Source: Nitrospira sp.
Lineage (GTDB): Bacteria; Nitrospirota; Nitrospiria; Nitrospirales; Nitrospiraceae
NCBI GenBank assembly: GCA_024998595.1
Contig: JACOEK010000004.1
Coordinates: 186,001 to 250,000 of the forward strand
Direction of reading: 5' to 3'
Length of the DNA: 64,000 nt
Part shown: piece after piece, positions 1 to 10,420 of the stretch
Layout: every line of letters begins with the position of its first letter
How positions within the stretch are numbered: the first letter of the stretch is position 1
Notes under the pieces: generated by a model
The model's database searches: none
What the model was told of the DNA's origin: nothing
What the model saw: only the letters and a program-made list of their open reading frames with translations
Made by a program: the position numbers and the translations under genes

Positions 1-1784
1 CCTTCCTCCTTCCTCCTCTCGATGCCTATACGGCTCAAGTCCTGAGGGGTGGATCGTCTCGTCAGATTCCGACGCCCGTGCCGGTGGAGGCCTTGGCGGC
101 GTTGCGCCGGCCGGGGACGTACAGCCGCTCCTTACACATGTCAATGGTTCCCCATCGCAAACGGGAGATCGGTTCGAACGCCTGGGTCGTCGGACGCGGA
201 AAGACCGCGGACGGACGAGCGATCCTGGCGAACGACATGCATCTCGATGTTGGAGTGCCGAACATCTGGTATCGCGTCCAGATGCGATACAGCCAGGTTG
301 AACTCACCGGAGTCGTGGTGCCGGGCATTCCAATCGTGATTGCCGGCTCCAACGGTTCGCTGTCCTGGGGCCTGACCAATGTCGAAGGAGATTTTTTGGA
401 CCTCGTGCGGCTGGAGATCAATCCGCACAATCCGGATGAATATGCCACGGTGGACGGGTGGGAACGGTTTACGGTTCGCAAGGAGCGCATTGCCGTTAAC
501 GGCACCTCCGATCGAATCGTGGAGGTCAAAGGCACGCGCTGGGGGCCGGTGACCGAAGGTCCGCTGATGGGGCAGTCGCTGGCCCTCCATTGGACTGCCT
601 TGGATCCCGAGGCGGTGGATCTCGGATTGCTGCGGATGGATCAAGCTCGCTCGGTTCGGGATGGGATTGCCGTTGTCACACGAGCGGGTGCTCCGCCGAG
701 CAATGTACTCCTGGCCGATGACGAGGGGCACATTGCCTGGACATACATGGGCAAGATCCCGGTCCGGCGCGGCCTGGACGGGTCGGTCAGCCTCTCGTGG
801 GCCGATGGCCGGACCGGATGGAATGGATACATCCCGCCCGACGAGCTACCCCGCTCGATCGATCCTCCCTCCGGATTCCTCGTGAGCGCGAACCAGCGCA
901 TGACGGATGAGACCTATCCCCATGTGATCGGCCATGCATTCGCCGGCGGCTACCGTGCCTTCCGGATCACCGAACGGCTGCGCGCGATGGAGCGAATCCG
1001 GGAGCAGGATCTCATGACCGTACAATTGGATACCACGACACAGCTGTACGACTTTTATCGCGAACTGCTCCAGCGCCTCCTCAGCGTCGAGGTGATAGCG
1101 CAGCGCAAGGAATTGGCTGACGTACGCCAGGCCGTCGATGCGTGGAACGGCCGGGCCGACAGCGACAGCCGGGGGCTCGCCTTGCTGGTCGCGTTTCGCC
1201 GCAACCTGGCTGCCTCGGTCTTCCCGCCGTTTCTTCAGGGCTGCCGGGAGAAAGAGGCGGCCTTCGTATTTGATGGAGATCTGGATACTCCGCTCAGAAG
1301 TCTCCTGACGGAGCAGGCTCCCGGCACGCTCCCCGATCCGGTCAGGTTCTCGGATTGGAAAGGATTTCTCCTGGAGGAATTGTCCAAGACGGTCGACGCC
1401 CTCAAAGCGGATTACGGATTGTCTCGGGTCGATGGTTTGGCATGGGGAACGGTGAATCACGTACGTATGGTGCATCCGTTGAGCGAGGCCATCCCTGTGG
1501 TAGGGCAGTGGTTGAATATGCCCGATGATCCGGCCTCCGGTTGCGGCCCATGCGTGCGAGTCCTCAGCGGCAGCTTGACCGCCAGCGAACGGATGGTGGT
1601 TTCTCCGAGGCATCATACAGAGGCGTTGTTTCACATGCCGGGCGGCCAATCCGGGCACCCGCTCTCACCGCACTATCGCGATCAACAACTAAACTGGAGT
1701 CAGGGACGCTCGACGTCGCTCGTCGCGGGCAAGCCGATGCATACCCTGACATTCACGCCAGCGGGCAGTGCCGGTCGATCCTAA
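1..1784 (+). CDS. Penicillin-acylase-family N-terminal nucleophile hydrolase (5'-truncated)
   Basis: The frame is open from base 3, so the gene starts outside the window; the GTG at 78 is only an internal codon. A Gly-Ser-Asn-Ala-Trp junction, with the Ser codon at 174-176, matches the start of the beta chain of penicillin acylases, where autocleavage exposes the catalytic serine. The later SANQRM segment fits the oxyanion-hole Asn region. Nearly the whole beta chain is present, but the signal peptide and most of the alpha chain are missing. Family members hydrolyse amides in the periplasm; PvdQ, for example, removes the fatty acyl group from pyoverdine precursors. It lies 43 bases upstream of an MbtH-like gene on the same strand, so a role in deacylating an NRPS product is plausible. 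That role is inference; quorum-signal or other amide hydrolysis remains possible. Confidence 0.85.
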   Translation, partial: FLLPPLDAYTAQVLRGGSSRQIPTPVPVEALAALRRPGTYSRSLHMSMVPHRKREIGSNAWVVGRGKTADGRAILANDMHLDVGVPNIWYRVQMRYSQVELTGVVVPGIPIVIAGSNGSLSWGLTNVEGDFLDLVRLEINPHNPDEYATVDGWERFTVRKERIAVNGTSDRIVEVKGTRWGPVTEGPLMGQSLALHWTALDPEAVDLGLLRMDQARSVRDGIAVVTRAGAPPSNVLLADDEGHIAWTYMGKIPVRRGLDGSVSLSWADGRTGWNGYIPPDELPRSIDPPSGFLVSANQRMTDETYPHVIGHAFAGGYRAFRITERLRAMERIREQDLMTVQLDTTTQLYDFYRELLQRLLSVEVIAQRKELADVRQAVDAWNGRADSDSRGLALLVAFRRNLAASVFPPFLQGCREKEAAFVFDGDLDTPLRSLLTEQAPGTLPDPVRFSDWKGFLLEELSKTVDALKADYGLSRVDGLAWGTVNHVRMVHPLSEAIPVVGQWLNMPDDPASGCGPCVRVLSGSLTASERMVVSPRHHTEALFHMPGGQSGHPLSPHYRDQQLNWSQGRSTSLVAGKPMHTLTFTPAGSAGRS

Positions 1785-1827
1785 TCGCGGTCATGTCGGA
1801 ATTCATTCACAACACCAAGGAGGCGTT

Positions 1828-2073
1828 ATGGGACAGGACGAACAGGAAGATTCAACGGTATACAAGGTGGTGGTCAATCATGAAGAGCAGTACTCGATTT
1901 GGCCTTCCTACCGTGACAATCCACTGGGGTGGCGGGATGCCGGGAAGACCGGACTCAAAGAGGAATGCCTGGCCTACATCAAGGACGTCTGGACGGACAT
2001 GCGGCCGTTGAGTCTCCGTAAGTGGATGGCGGAACAGTCCGAGCAAACGGACTCCGCGGCGGCGTCATGCTGA
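1828..2073 (+). CDS. MbtH-like NRPS accessory protein
   Basis: This 81-residue protein carries the family signature: [10 protein letters not shown] near the start, a GW pair, CLxYI, then [11 protein letters not shown]. MbtH-like proteins bind adenylation domains and support their folding and activity in the cytoplasm. I chose the ATG at 1828 because AAGGAGG lies just upstream and the length then fits the family (about 70-80 residues). An in-frame start at 1768 would add an unsupported extension. The stop overlaps the start of the next gene in the sequence ATGCTGA, which suggests translational coupling. It probably serves the adenylation domains of the four NRPSs downstream. Confidence 0.95.
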   Translation: MGQDEQEDSTVYKVVVNHEEQYSIWPSYRDNPLGWRDAGKTGLKEECLAYIKDVWTDMRPLSLRKWMAEQSEQTDSAAASC

Positions 2074-2828
2074 CCACGACCGATCGGCGCCCATGGCTGG
2101 TGACGTGCCGCCCTGGGACCGGTCTTCGCCTGATCGGGTTTCCCTACGCGGGCGGCGGCCCGTCCCTTTTCCGCACCTGGCCCGGTGAGTTGCTGCAGGA
2201 CATCGAGCTCTGCGCGGTTCACCTGCCGGGACGGGAAGCAAGGATGAAGGAACCGCCGATGGGAAACCTGCGTCAGGTAGTAGCGGAGTTGGTGGAAGCG
2301 ATCGAGCCGTTCTGTGATCGGCCCGTGGCGTTGTTCGGCCACAGCATCGGCGGACTGCTGGCCTTCGAATGCGCCCGTGAACTGCGGCGTCGGTTCGGCA
2401 TCTCTCCGGTTCACCTGTTCGTATCCGGTTGCCCTGCTCCACAGATTCGCGACCAGGACCGGCTGTGCGATCTTCCGGACGAAGAGTTCCTGGAGCGGAT
2501 GCGTCGATTCAACGGCACGCCGCGAGACATCCTGGATCATACGGAAATGATGGAGCTGATGTTACCCACGCTCCGGGCCGATTTCGCCCTTCGCGATACC
2601 TATGTCTATGAGGACGAACCGCCGTTGAACTGCCCGATCTCTGCGTTCGGCGGCATGGCGGATGAAGCGGTCGGGACGGAGCAGCTCGAGCGATGGAAGG
2701 TCCACACGGCTGAAGGGTTTCAATTGTGGCTGTTTCAGGGAGATCACTTTTTTATCCGGACCGCTCAGCCGGTGGTGGTGGAGACCGTGACATTTATCCT
2801 GCAACCTCATCGGCACGTGCGGCGGTAA
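2067..2828 (+). CDS. Type II (editing) thioesterase
   Basis: This is a 253-residue alpha/beta hydrolase of the GrsT/RifR type. The nucleophile elbow GHSIGG places Ser at residue 93. The probable acid is Asp199 and the base is His227 in GDHFF, and FPYAGGG near residue 25 is the usual N-terminal oxyanion loop. Such enzymes clear stalled or wrong acyl groups from NRPS carrier domains. The ATG at 2067 overlaps the preceding stop by 7 bases (ATGCTGA), while the in-frame ATG at 2022 would lie inside the MbtH-like gene and is less likely. It is followed after 49 bases by the hydroxylase gene of the same operon. Confidence 0.93.
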   Translation: MLTTTDRRPWLVTCRPGTGLRLIGFPYAGGGPSLFRTWPGELLQDIELCAVHLPGREARMKEPPMGNLRQVVAELVEAIEPFCDRPVALFGHSIGGLLAFECARELRRRFGISPVHLFVSGCPAPQIRDQDRLCDLPDEEFLERMRRFNGTPRDILDHTEMMELMLPTLRADFALRDTYVYEDEPPLNCPISAFGGMADEAVGTEQLERWKVHTAEGFQLWLFQGDHFFIRTAQPVVVETVTFILQPHRHVRR

Positions 2829-2877
2829 CGGGAAGGATCGAACTGGTGTGTGCCCACTCGAACGCGGAGGAACCACG

Positions 2878-3912
2878 ATGATTCATGAACGAGGCACGTC
2901 TTGCATGGCTCTAGATGGCGTAAACGGCAGCGCAAGGCAGCAAGGAGGTTTGACGGCGTCACCACTCGCACCGGACAGCCGACTGCCCTATGTGGTGACT
3001 CCCGTGGAGGAGCGACCACTGAACGACTACCGCGATGCCGCCCGTTCCTATGCGGAGATCCTGTTGCCGACCTGCGGAGGCCTGCTGTTCCGCGGCTTGC
3101 CGATCCGGTCGGCCGGTGACTTCGAATCGTTCGTCGGCGCCTTTACGGCCTCCCTCGTGTCATACGAATTCGGCTCCACGCCTCGTTCACAAGTACAGCG
3201 GCAAGTCTACACCTCGACCGAGTATCCCCCGCACCAACACATCCCGCTCCACAACGAACAGGCCTACACGAGAGAGTGGCCCATGAAGATCTGGTTCTAC
3301 TGCGGCCAGGCCGCGGAGCAGGGGGGCTATACACCGATCGCGGACAGCCGGGAAGTCTTTCGGCGCATGCCGGCCCGTATTCGAGAGCGCTTCGTCGAGA
3401 AACAGATCATGTATGTCCGCAACTACGGAAACGGCCTGGACGTACCGTGGCAGAAGGTGTTCAACACCCAGGATCCTGCCGTCGTGGAGCGATATTGCCG
3501 GGATAACGGGATTCAACACGAGTGGAAGGAGGACGGTGAGCTGCGCACCAGACAAGTCGCCCAGGCCATCGCAGTCCATCCTCGAACCGGAGAGACGGTC
3601 TGGTTCAATCAAGCCCATCTGTTCCACGTGTCGAATCTGGAGCCGGGCGTACGGGAAGCCCTGTTGGCAGTCGTCTCCGAGGAGGATCTTCCTCGAAATG
3701 CCTGCTACGGCGACGGGAGCGCAATCGAGGCCGAGGTGCTGGATGAAATCCGCGAGGTGTATCGAAGTCTTGCCGTGCAATTCGCCTGGCAACAGGGGGA
3801 CGTGATGATGCTCGACAACATGCTGGCCGCGCACGGCCGCACGCCCTTTACTGGGCGCCGGCAGATTCTCGTGGCCATGGCTGAGCCGAGGGGAGCCGCG
3901 ACTCCATGCTGA
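2878..3912 (+). CDS. Stand-alone TauD/SyrP-like Fe(II)/2-oxoglutarate hydroxylase
   Basis: The 344-residue protein has the TauD fold signature: an HxE iron ligand pair (His125, Glu127 in LHNEQAY), the distal His319 (AAHGRTPF) and Arg328, expected to hold 2-oxoglutarate. I chose ATG 2878 because GGAGG precedes it; an upstream GTG at 2848 is weaker. Enzymes of this group hydroxylate the beta carbon of aspartate (or histidine) while it is bound to an NRPS carrier domain. Stand-alone siderophore enzymes of this type are described to give erythro-beta-hydroxyaspartate. The likely target here is the Asp of NRPS3 module 1, which is inference. The protein is clearly homologous to the C-terminal domain of NRPS3. 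Its stop overlaps the NRPS1 start (ATGCTGA). Confidence 0.88.
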   Translation: MIHERGTSCMALDGVNGSARQQGGLTASPLAPDSRLPYVVTPVEERPLNDYRDAARSYAEILLPTCGGLLFRGLPIRSAGDFESFVGAFTASLVSYEFGSTPRSQVQRQVYTSTEYPPHQHIPLHNEQAYTREWPMKIWFYCGQAAEQGGYTPIADSREVFRRMPARIRERFVEKQIMYVRNYGNGLDVPWQKVFNTQDPAVVERYCRDNGIQHEWKEDGELRTRQVAQAIAVHPRTGETVWFNQAHLFHVSNLEPGVREALLAVVSEEDLPRNACYGDGSAIEAEVLDEIREVYRSLAVQFAWQQGDVMMLDNMLAAHGRTPFTGRRQILVAMAEPRGAATPC

Positions 3913-6900
3913 TGCCCCACGATCAGGCGCAAGAGCCCCGGGCCGGGGAGTCAGCCACGGAACCGGAACAGTACCTGTTTCCCATGAGTTTCGGGCAACG
4001 GCGGTTGTGGTTCCTTTCGCAATTGGAACCGGAGAGTGCGTCGTACAACACGGCCATTGCCGTCCGCATGAAGGGAGCTCTCGACTCTCACATCCTCCTG
4101 GACTGTTTCAATCGCCTGGTGGAGCACCACGAAATTCTGCGCACGACCTTTGCGACCGATAAGGGGGAGCCCGTCCAGATCATCGCGGCCACAGGGCAGG
4201 TCACGTTGGAAACCGGGATCGTGGAGAACCGACCGGAGGCTGTGCTGCAGGCCGCACGCCATGAAGCACAGCGTCCCTTCGATCTGCAACGAGGCCCTTT
4301 GCTTCGGCTGCGTCTCTTCGATATCGCAGACGAAGACCACTTGCTGGTCATCACCTTGCACCATATCGTATGCGACGGTTGGTCGGCTCAGATCCTTGCA
4401 CGGGACTTCGCGCGACTGTACGCCCAAGCCATAGCTGGGCTCGATGCCGCCTTGCCGGCGCTCCCGATCCAGTATGCCGATTATGCGGAATGGCAGCGAG
4501 GATGGCTGCAAGGAGAGGTTCTCGACAGGCAACTCGCCTATTGGAAGCGGGAACTCACCGGCGAGTTGCCGGTCCTCGAGTTGCCCTCCGACCGCCCGCG
4601 CGGGGCGGTTCAAACGTCATCGGGCAGCCGCTATGTGTTTACGCTGCCCCAGCCCGTTGCTGTGGCGTTGCGGGACATCAGCCGCCGCCATAATGTGACG
4701 CTGTTCATGACCTTGCTGGCCGCGTTTCAAACGTGGCTGATGCGGTACACGGGGACGCAAGACGTGTGCGTGGGCACTCCCATCGCGTGCCGCACCAAAC
4801 GCGAGACCGAGGACCTCATCGGATTCTTCGCCAACACCCTCGTGCTTCGCACGGACCTCTCGCACAATCCCACCTTCCCCCAGTTGCTTGAACGAGTCCG
4901 GGAAGTCGTCATCGGCGGCCAAGAGCATCAGGAATTACCGTTCGAGGAACTGGTGGATGCGCTGAAACCGGCGCGGGCGTTGAGCCACTCTCCTTTGTTT
5001 CAAGTGCTGTTTGTCCTCCAGACGGCGTTGAGCGAAGCCATTGCTCTGCCCGGGTTGCAGGTCGAGATCACGGAAGTCGATGCGGCGGGCGCGAAATTCG
5101 ATCTTTCGCTCGACATGGTCGAAACCTCAACCGGCTTGGAGGGAGCCTTCGAGTACAACACTGACCTGTTCGATGAGAAGACCGTCGTTCGCATGGCCCG
5201 GCATTTCCAAACGCTCTTAGCCGGCATCTGTGACCGGCCTGATCGGAGGTTGGATCAGTTTCCTTTCTTGTCGCCGAAGGAACAGGCACAGGCTTGGTTG
5301 GTGGGAACTGAGATTTCTTCTCGCGAACAGGAATGGGCCGGCTTTGCCGCGGCTTTCGAGGCACAGGTGAAACAAAGTCCCAACGCCGTGGCAGTCGAAT
5401 GCGCGGGATCGAGACGGACCTACGCGGAGCTCAACGAAGAAGCCGATGGAGTTGCTCAAGCCTTGAGCGAGACGGGCGTGGGCTCCGATGAGGTGGTAGC
5501 GCTGTTGCTCGACCGGGGGATTTCATTACTCACGGCCATTGTCGGCGTGATGAAGGCCGGCGCCGCATATCTTCCGCTGGATCCCTCTCATCCGGCGGCT
5601 CGTTGGCAGGAGATGATCGAGACGAGCGGGGCCTGTGCGGTCGTCACGAGCGAGTCCCATCGACTTCCCCTGGTCGAGGCCTGTCCGTTATTGACCACGG
5701 GCGCTGTTGCCCTGCTCACCATCGACAAGATTGAAACCAACAAGACGGGCACCATTCCTTCCCGCGACGGTTTGCCGGATCAACTGGCCTACATCATATA
5801 TACCTCCGGTTCCACGGGAATCCCGAAGGGCGCCATGGTCACCCAGCGGGGCTTGATGAATCACCTGTGGAGCAAACGCGACTCGTTGGACCTCGGACCG
5901 GATGACGTGGTGGCTCAGACGGCCTCCGCCTGTTTCGACATCTCCGTGTGGCAACATCTGGCCGCCCTTTTGTGCGGGGGCCGGACACTCATCGTGCTCG
6001 ACGACGTCGCCCGTGACCCGTCACGGCTCTTGGATTGTTTGGATCGGGCAGGAGTGACGGTAGCGGAAACGGTGCCGGTGTTGCTCAAGGGTATGCTCGA
6101 AATCCAGAACGCCGCTGATCTCAAGGATCTGCGGTGGCTCTTGCCCACCGGGGAAGCGTTGCCGCCGCAGCTCTGTCGCGAGTGGCTCGAGCGGTATCCC
6201 CACGTTCCGTTGGTCAATGCCTATGGTCCGGCTGAATGCGCGGACGATGTCGCCACGGCGACGATTACGTCTCCACCTGCACCCGATGACGTGGCCATGC
6301 CGATCGGGCGTCCCATCCGAGGAATACGACTCGTGGTGGTGGATCGCTGGATGACGCTGGTGCCGAGTGGAGTCGCCGGGGAATTGTGCGTCGGCGGCGT
6401 GGGAGTGGGACGAGGTTACGTGCGAGATGCGGGACGAACCGCTGCGTCCTTCGTTCCGGATCCCTTTTCGTCGGACCCCGGCGCTCGGCTGTATCGAACC
6501 GGTGACCGCGTCCGTCTCCGTCGCGACGGCAACCTCGAGTTCCTGGGGCGGATGGATCATCAGATCAAACTGAGGGGTGTACGGATCGAACCGGGAGAAA
6601 TCGACGCTCGTTTGCGCGCGCTGACCGGGATTCGAGATGCCGTGACGGTTTTGCGGGAGGACCATCCCGGCCAGAAACGACTGGTGGCCTATGTGGTGGC
6701 GGCCGCAGAGGTACCGCCTTCGGTAGAGGAGTGGCGCAGCAGCCTTCGACGGACCCTGCCCGAGGCCATGATTCCGTCGCAGTTTATGCTCTTGGAGGCC
6801 TTGCCGCGCACAGCGAACGGCAAGGTGGATCGAACTTCGCTGCCGGTCCCGTCGGATGAGCGCACGATTGGCTATGTCGCGCCAAGGGACAGAATCGAGA

Positions 6901-9900
6901 CGGCAATTGCGGAGATCTGGTCAGACGTCCTGCAGCGAGAACGAATCGGAATCCACGAGAATTTTTTCGAACTTGGCGGCGATTCCATCATGAGCCTGCA
7001 GGTGGTGAACCGCGCCAGGCAAGCCGGTTTATCCCTCACCCCGCGGCACATGTTCCAACACCAGACCGTCGCAGAACTGGCGGCGGCATTGGATCAACCG
7101 CAAGATCCTAGCCATCATACAACGGCGACCGATCTCTCCGCACTGCTCGTCGATGACGCTGCGTACGCCACGGCCAAGGCCGCGTGCCCGAATCTCGAGG
7201 ACGTCTATCCCCTGAGTCCCTTGCAGCAGGGGTTGCTGTTTCACAGCCTCTACGCTCCTGGGTCAGGCGTGTACATCGAGCAGATGAGCTGGCGCTTGCA
7301 AGGTGCGTTGAACCTCCGGCCGTTCCGCGAAGCCTGGCAGCAGATCGTCGATCGGCATGCGGTGTTGCGGACGAGATTCCTGTGGCGGGAGACCACCTCA
7401 CCCATCCAGATCGTGCTTCCGTTCGCTGAATTGCCCTGGACGGAGTTGGACTGGCGGGACTGTCCGTCGGCCGAACAAGAAGCGCGGTTCAGCCGATTGG
7501 TCGAAGAGGACCGGCGCACGGACTTCGATTTCGAACGGCCGCCTTTGATGCGCATCACGCTCATTCGTCTCGCGCAGGAGCACTATGAAGTGCTGTGGAC
7601 GCATCATCATATCCTGATGGACGGATGGTGCTTGCCGATTCTCTTGCAGGAAGTCTTGCGCGCCTACGACGCGCTCGGGCGAAACGAACAGGTGCCGTGC
7701 GATCCCGTGGTGCCCTATCGCCACCATATTGCCCGGCTGCTTGTTCAAGACCAGACCGAGGCCGAACGATTTTGGCGCGCTTCGCTGAAGGGCATGACGC
7801 AGCCGACGGTGCTGGGGGAAGACCTCTCCACGGAGGGGGTGCCTCAGCCATCCTCCTGCGGAACGGCCACCCTCACATTCTCACCGGAAGTCAGCGCCGA
7901 GGTTCTCGCCTTCGCACAGAAGCACCGCGTGACGCTCAATACTTTGGTGCAGGGCGCGTGGGCCTTGCTGCTGAGCCGGTACAGCCGCGAACCGGAGGTC
8001 TTGTTCGGCACGACCGTTTCCGGACGCTCGTCGGACCTCTTCGGAATCGACCGGATCGTGGGGCTCTTCATCAATACCCTGCCGCTGCGCGTTCGTGTGG
8101 CTCCCGACGCCGTCCTCTCCGAATGGCTGCGAATGCTGCTGGAACAGAACGCCGAGTTGCGGCAGTTCGAACAGACGCCGCTGGTGCAGATTCAAAGCTG
8201 GAGCGACGTCCCCCGGGGACAGCCGCTGTTTGAAAGCCTGGTGGTGTTCGACAACCATCCCATGGACGAACGGCTGGAAGCGGTGACCAGCGTCACGATC
8301 GAACGCGTAACCCTGTCCGGCCAAACGAATTATCCCTTGACGTTGAACGTGCTGCCCGGCAAGGACCTCACGTTTTCGCTCTGGTATCAACGCAACCGTT
8401 TCCGATATGAGACCGCGCATCGCATGGTTCAACAGCTCGAGACGTTGATCATCGGGATGGTCAAGAACCCTCAGGCTCGGCTGAGTTCGCTCCCCTTGAT
8501 GGGAGCGGCGGAGCGGGCGCAGGTGGTGGCGGGGTGGAACGACACAGCGCGGGCGTACCCGACGGCGGCCGTCCCGGCCCTGATCCAGGCGCAGGCCGCG
8601 CGGACTCCGGCGGCCGTGGCCGTGCGGGCCGGGGAGTTGACCCTGACCTATGCGGCACTGCTCACGCAGGCCGGTCAATTGGCCCAAGCGCTCCGGGCCC
8701 GCGGCATCGGTCCCGAGTCCCTCGTGGCGGTGGCGCTGGAGCGCTCCGTGGACCTCGTCGTGGCCTTACTGGGCACGTGGTACGCGGGTGCCGCCTTCGT
8801 GCCGCTCGATCCCTCCTATCCCGTCGAACGCCTCCGCTACATGCTCGACGACAGCCAGGCGGCGCTGCTCCTGACCGATACCGCCCAGGCGGCCCGGCTC
8901 GCCCCGGCCGGTCCGACACTCTGTGTGGATCAGGACCGCGCCGCACGGGCAGCCTACCCGGCGACGCCCGTGACGGTGACCCCGGCCGACGCGCAGCTCG
9001 CCTACGTCCTCTACACCTCCGGGTCCACCGGCCGGCCCAAAGGCGCCGGCAACACCCATGCAGGTTTGCGCAACCGGCTCCAGTGGATGCAAGAGGCCTA
9101 TGGCCTGACCGCCGCCGACCGCGTACTGCAAAAAACCCCGATCAGCTTTGACGTCTCCGTCTGGGAATTCTTCTGGCCGCTTCTCGTCGGCGCCGAACTG
9201 GTCATGGCTGAGCCGGGCGCGCATAAGGACCCGGTCCGTCTGATCGACCACCTCGAGCGCCATGGCATTACGACCCTGCATTTTGTGCCGCCGTTGCTCC
9301 AGGCGTTCCTCGACACGCCGGGCGTGGCTCGCTGCCGGAGTCTGCGCCAGATCCTCTGCAGCGGCGAAGCCTTGCCGGCCACGCTGCCGCCGCGCGTGCA
9401 GGAGCTGCTGCCGGGGGTGGCCCTGCACAACCTCTATGGCCCGACCGAAGCGGCGATCGACGTCACCGCCTGGACCTGCCCGACGCCGCCGGCCGCCACC
9501 GTGCCGATCGGGCGGCCCATTGCCAATCTCCAGATCTATGTCCTGGACCCGCAGGGGGAGCCGGTGCCTATCGGGGTGCCGGGGGAGTGCTACCTCGGCG
9601 GGATCGGCGTGGGCCGCGGCTACCATCGGCGGCCGGACCTGACGGCCGACCGCTTCGTGCCGGATCCGTTCAGTCCCCACCCCGGGCAGCGGCTCTATCG
9701 CACCGGCGATCTCGTGCGGTCGCGCCCCGACGGCGCCCTCGAGTACCTGGGGCGGTTGGATCACCAGGTCAAGATTCGGGGCGTGCGCATCGAGCTGGGC
9801 GAAGTGGAAGCGGCGTTGCGCCAGCAGCCGGGAGTGCGGGAGGCCGTGGTCGTGGCCCGGCGCGAGGGTGCGGGCGGGGCGCGACTCATCGGCTATGTGA

Positions 9901-10418
9901 CAACGCAGGCGGAGCTGCCGGTCGACCCGGCGGCACTGCGCCAGGCCCTGGCGCGCACCCTGCCGGAGTATCTGGTCCCGGCGGTCGTGGTCCGGCTGGC
10001 GCAGTTGCCGCTCAGTCCGAACGGGAAGGTGGATCGGCAGGCCTTGCCGGCGCCGGCGTGGGAGGCGCAGCGCACCACGGCCTATGCGGCACCGGCGACG
10101 GAGCTCGAACACCGTTTGGCCGCCATCTGGGCCCAGGTGCTCGGCCTCGCCCAGGTCGGCCGCCATGACAACTTCTTCGAACTCGGCGGGGATTCGATCA
10201 CCAGTCTGCAGGTCCTCGCCAAGGCTCATCGCGAGGGGCTCACCCTGACACCCAAGCAACTCTTCGAGCATCCCACCGTCGCGTCGGCGGCGGCGGTCGC
10301 CGTGGTCGAGAGCGCTGACGCGACACCGTCTGTGGCGGATGAGCAAGGCGCGGGACGAATCGTGGATGTGGAATTGAGTGACGAAGAGATGGAGAACCTC
10401 TTGAAGGAGATTGGATAG
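3906..10418 (+). CDS. NRPS1: C-A(Dab)-T-C-A(Ser)-T
   Basis: This 2170-residue synthetase has two modules. C1 has HHIVCDGWS at 152-160. A1 has TSGSTG near 633 and FDISVW at 677-682, and its pocket residues read D-I-W-E-L-T-A-D-D-K, which I recognise as a 2,4-diaminobutyrate code as in PvdL. T1 carries Ser1027 (GGDS). C2 begins [13 protein letters not shown] near 1101 and has HHHILMDGW at 1233. A2 has TSGSTG near 1704, and its code D-V-W-H-L-S-L-I-D-K is a serine code. T2 carries Ser2097. A short acidic tail ([14 protein letters not shown]) may be a docking element for NRPS2. As first enzyme, C1 could be a starter domain that loads a fatty acyl group, but this cannot be decided by eye. The A2-T2 part belongs to a 1.7-kb repeat shared with NRPS2. 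Confidence 0.93.
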   Translation: MLMPHDQAQEPRAGESATEPEQYLFPMSFGQRRLWFLSQLEPESASYNTAIAVRMKGALDSHILLDCFNRLVEHHEILRTTFATDKGEPVQIIAATGQVTLETGIVENRPEAVLQAARHEAQRPFDLQRGPLLRLRLFDIADEDHLLVITLHHIVCDGWSAQILARDFARLYAQAIAGLDAALPALPIQYADYAEWQRGWLQGEVLDRQLAYWKRELTGELPVLELPSDRPRGAVQTSSGSRYVFTLPQPVAVALRDISRRHNVTLFMTLLAAFQTWLMRYTGTQDVCVGTPIACRTKRETEDLIGFFANTLVLRTDLSHNPTFPQLLERVREVVIGGQEHQELPFEELVDALKPARALSHSPLFQVLFVLQTALSEAIALPGLQVEITEVDAAGAKFDLSLDMVETSTGLEGAFEYNTDLFDEKTVVRMARHFQTLLAGICDRPDRRLDQFPFLSPKEQAQAWLVGTEISSREQEWAGFAAAFEAQVKQSPNAVAVECAGSRRTYAELNEEADGVAQALSETGVGSDEVVALLLDRGISLLTAIVGVMKAGAAYLPLDPSHPAARWQEMIETSGACAVVTSESHRLPLVEACPLLTTGAVALLTIDKIETNKTGTIPSRDGLPDQLAYIIYTSGSTGIPKGAMVTQRGLMNHLWSKRDSLDLGPDDVVAQTASACFDISVWQHLAALLCGGRTLIVLDDVARDPSRLLDCLDRAGVTVAETVPVLLKGMLEIQNAADLKDLRWLLPTGEALPPQLCREWLERYPHVPLVNAYGPAECADDVATATITSPPAPDDVAMPIGRPIRGIRLVVVDRWMTLVPSGVAGELCVGGVGVGRGYVRDAGRTAASFVPDPFSSDPGARLYRTGDRVRLRRDGNLEFLGRMDHQIKLRGVRIEPGEIDARLRALTGIRDAVTVLREDHPGQKRLVAYVVAAAEVPPSVEEWRSSLRRTLPEAMIPSQFMLLEALPRTANGKVDRTSLPVPSDERTIGYVAPRDRIETAIAEIWSDVLQRERIGIHENFFELGGDSIMSLQVVNRARQAGLSLTPRHMFQHQTVAELAAALDQPQDPSHHTTATDLSALLVDDAAYATAKAACPNLEDVYPLSPLQQGLLFHSLYAPGSGVYIEQMSWRLQGALNLRPFREAWQQIVDRHAVLRTRFLWRETTSPIQIVLPFAELPWTELDWRDCPSAEQEARFSRLVEEDRRTDFDFERPPLMRITLIRLAQEHYEVLWTHHHILMDGWCLPILLQEVLRAYDALGRNEQVPCDPVVPYRHHIARLLVQDQTEAERFWRASLKGMTQPTVLGEDLSTEGVPQPSSCGTATLTFSPEVSAEVLAFAQKHRVTLNTLVQGAWALLLSRYSREPEVLFGTTVSGRSSDLFGIDRIVGLFINTLPLRVRVAPDAVLSEWLRMLLEQNAELRQFEQTPLVQIQSWSDVPRGQPLFESLVVFDNHPMDERLEAVTSVTIERVTLSGQTNYPLTLNVLPGKDLTFSLWYQRNRFRYETAHRMVQQLETLIIGMVKNPQARLSSLPLMGAAERAQVVAGWNDTARAYPTAAVPALIQAQAARTPAAVAVRAGELTLTYAALLTQAGQLAQALRARGIGPESLVAVALERSVDLVVALLGTWYAGAAFVPLDPSYPVERLRYMLDDSQAALLLTDTAQAARLAPAGPTLCVDQDRAARAAYPATPVTVTPADAQLAYVLYTSGSTGRPKGAGNTHAGLRNRLQWMQEAYGLTAADRVLQKTPISFDVSVWEFFWPLLVGAELVMAEPGAHKDPVRLIDHLERHGITTLHFVPPLLQAFLDTPGVARCRSLRQILCSGEALPATLPPRVQELLPGVALHNLYGPTEAAIDVTAWTCPTPPAATVPIGRPIANLQIYVLDPQGEPVPIGVPGECYLGGIGVGRGYHRRPDLTADRFVPDPFSPHPGQRLYRTGDLVRSRPDGALEYLGRLDHQVKIRGVRIELGEVEAALRQQPGVREAVVVARREGAGGARLIGYVTTQAELPVDPAALRQALARTLPEYLVPAVVVRLAQLPLSPNGKVDRQALPAPAWEAQRTTAYAAPATELEHRLAAIWAQVLGLAQVGRHDNFFELGGDSITSLQVLAKAHREGLTLTPKQLFEHPTVASAAAVAVVESADATPSVADEQGAGRIVDVELSDEEMENLLKEIG
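8496..10198 (+). repeat. Near-identical A-T(Ser) cassette, copy 1
   Basis: About 1.7 kb inside NRPS1 matches 15020-16722 inside NRPS2 at a constant offset of 6524 bases. I see four mismatches, all in the first 90 bases, and none afterwards. The unit starts in the linker after C2, just before the LMGAAERAQ stretch, and ends in the carrier-domain core at GGDSI. It looks GC-richer than its flanks. Recent duplication or gene conversion of an adenylation-carrier unit explains it best. Confidence 0.95.
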
Positions 10419-10420
10419 GG

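Noticed and set aside
8766-10346. Long antisense open frame (526 codons) and its twin at 15290-16954
   Set aside because: They lie opposite the GC-rich A-T cassette; codon bias of the true + strand gene creates them, and the protein resembles no known family.
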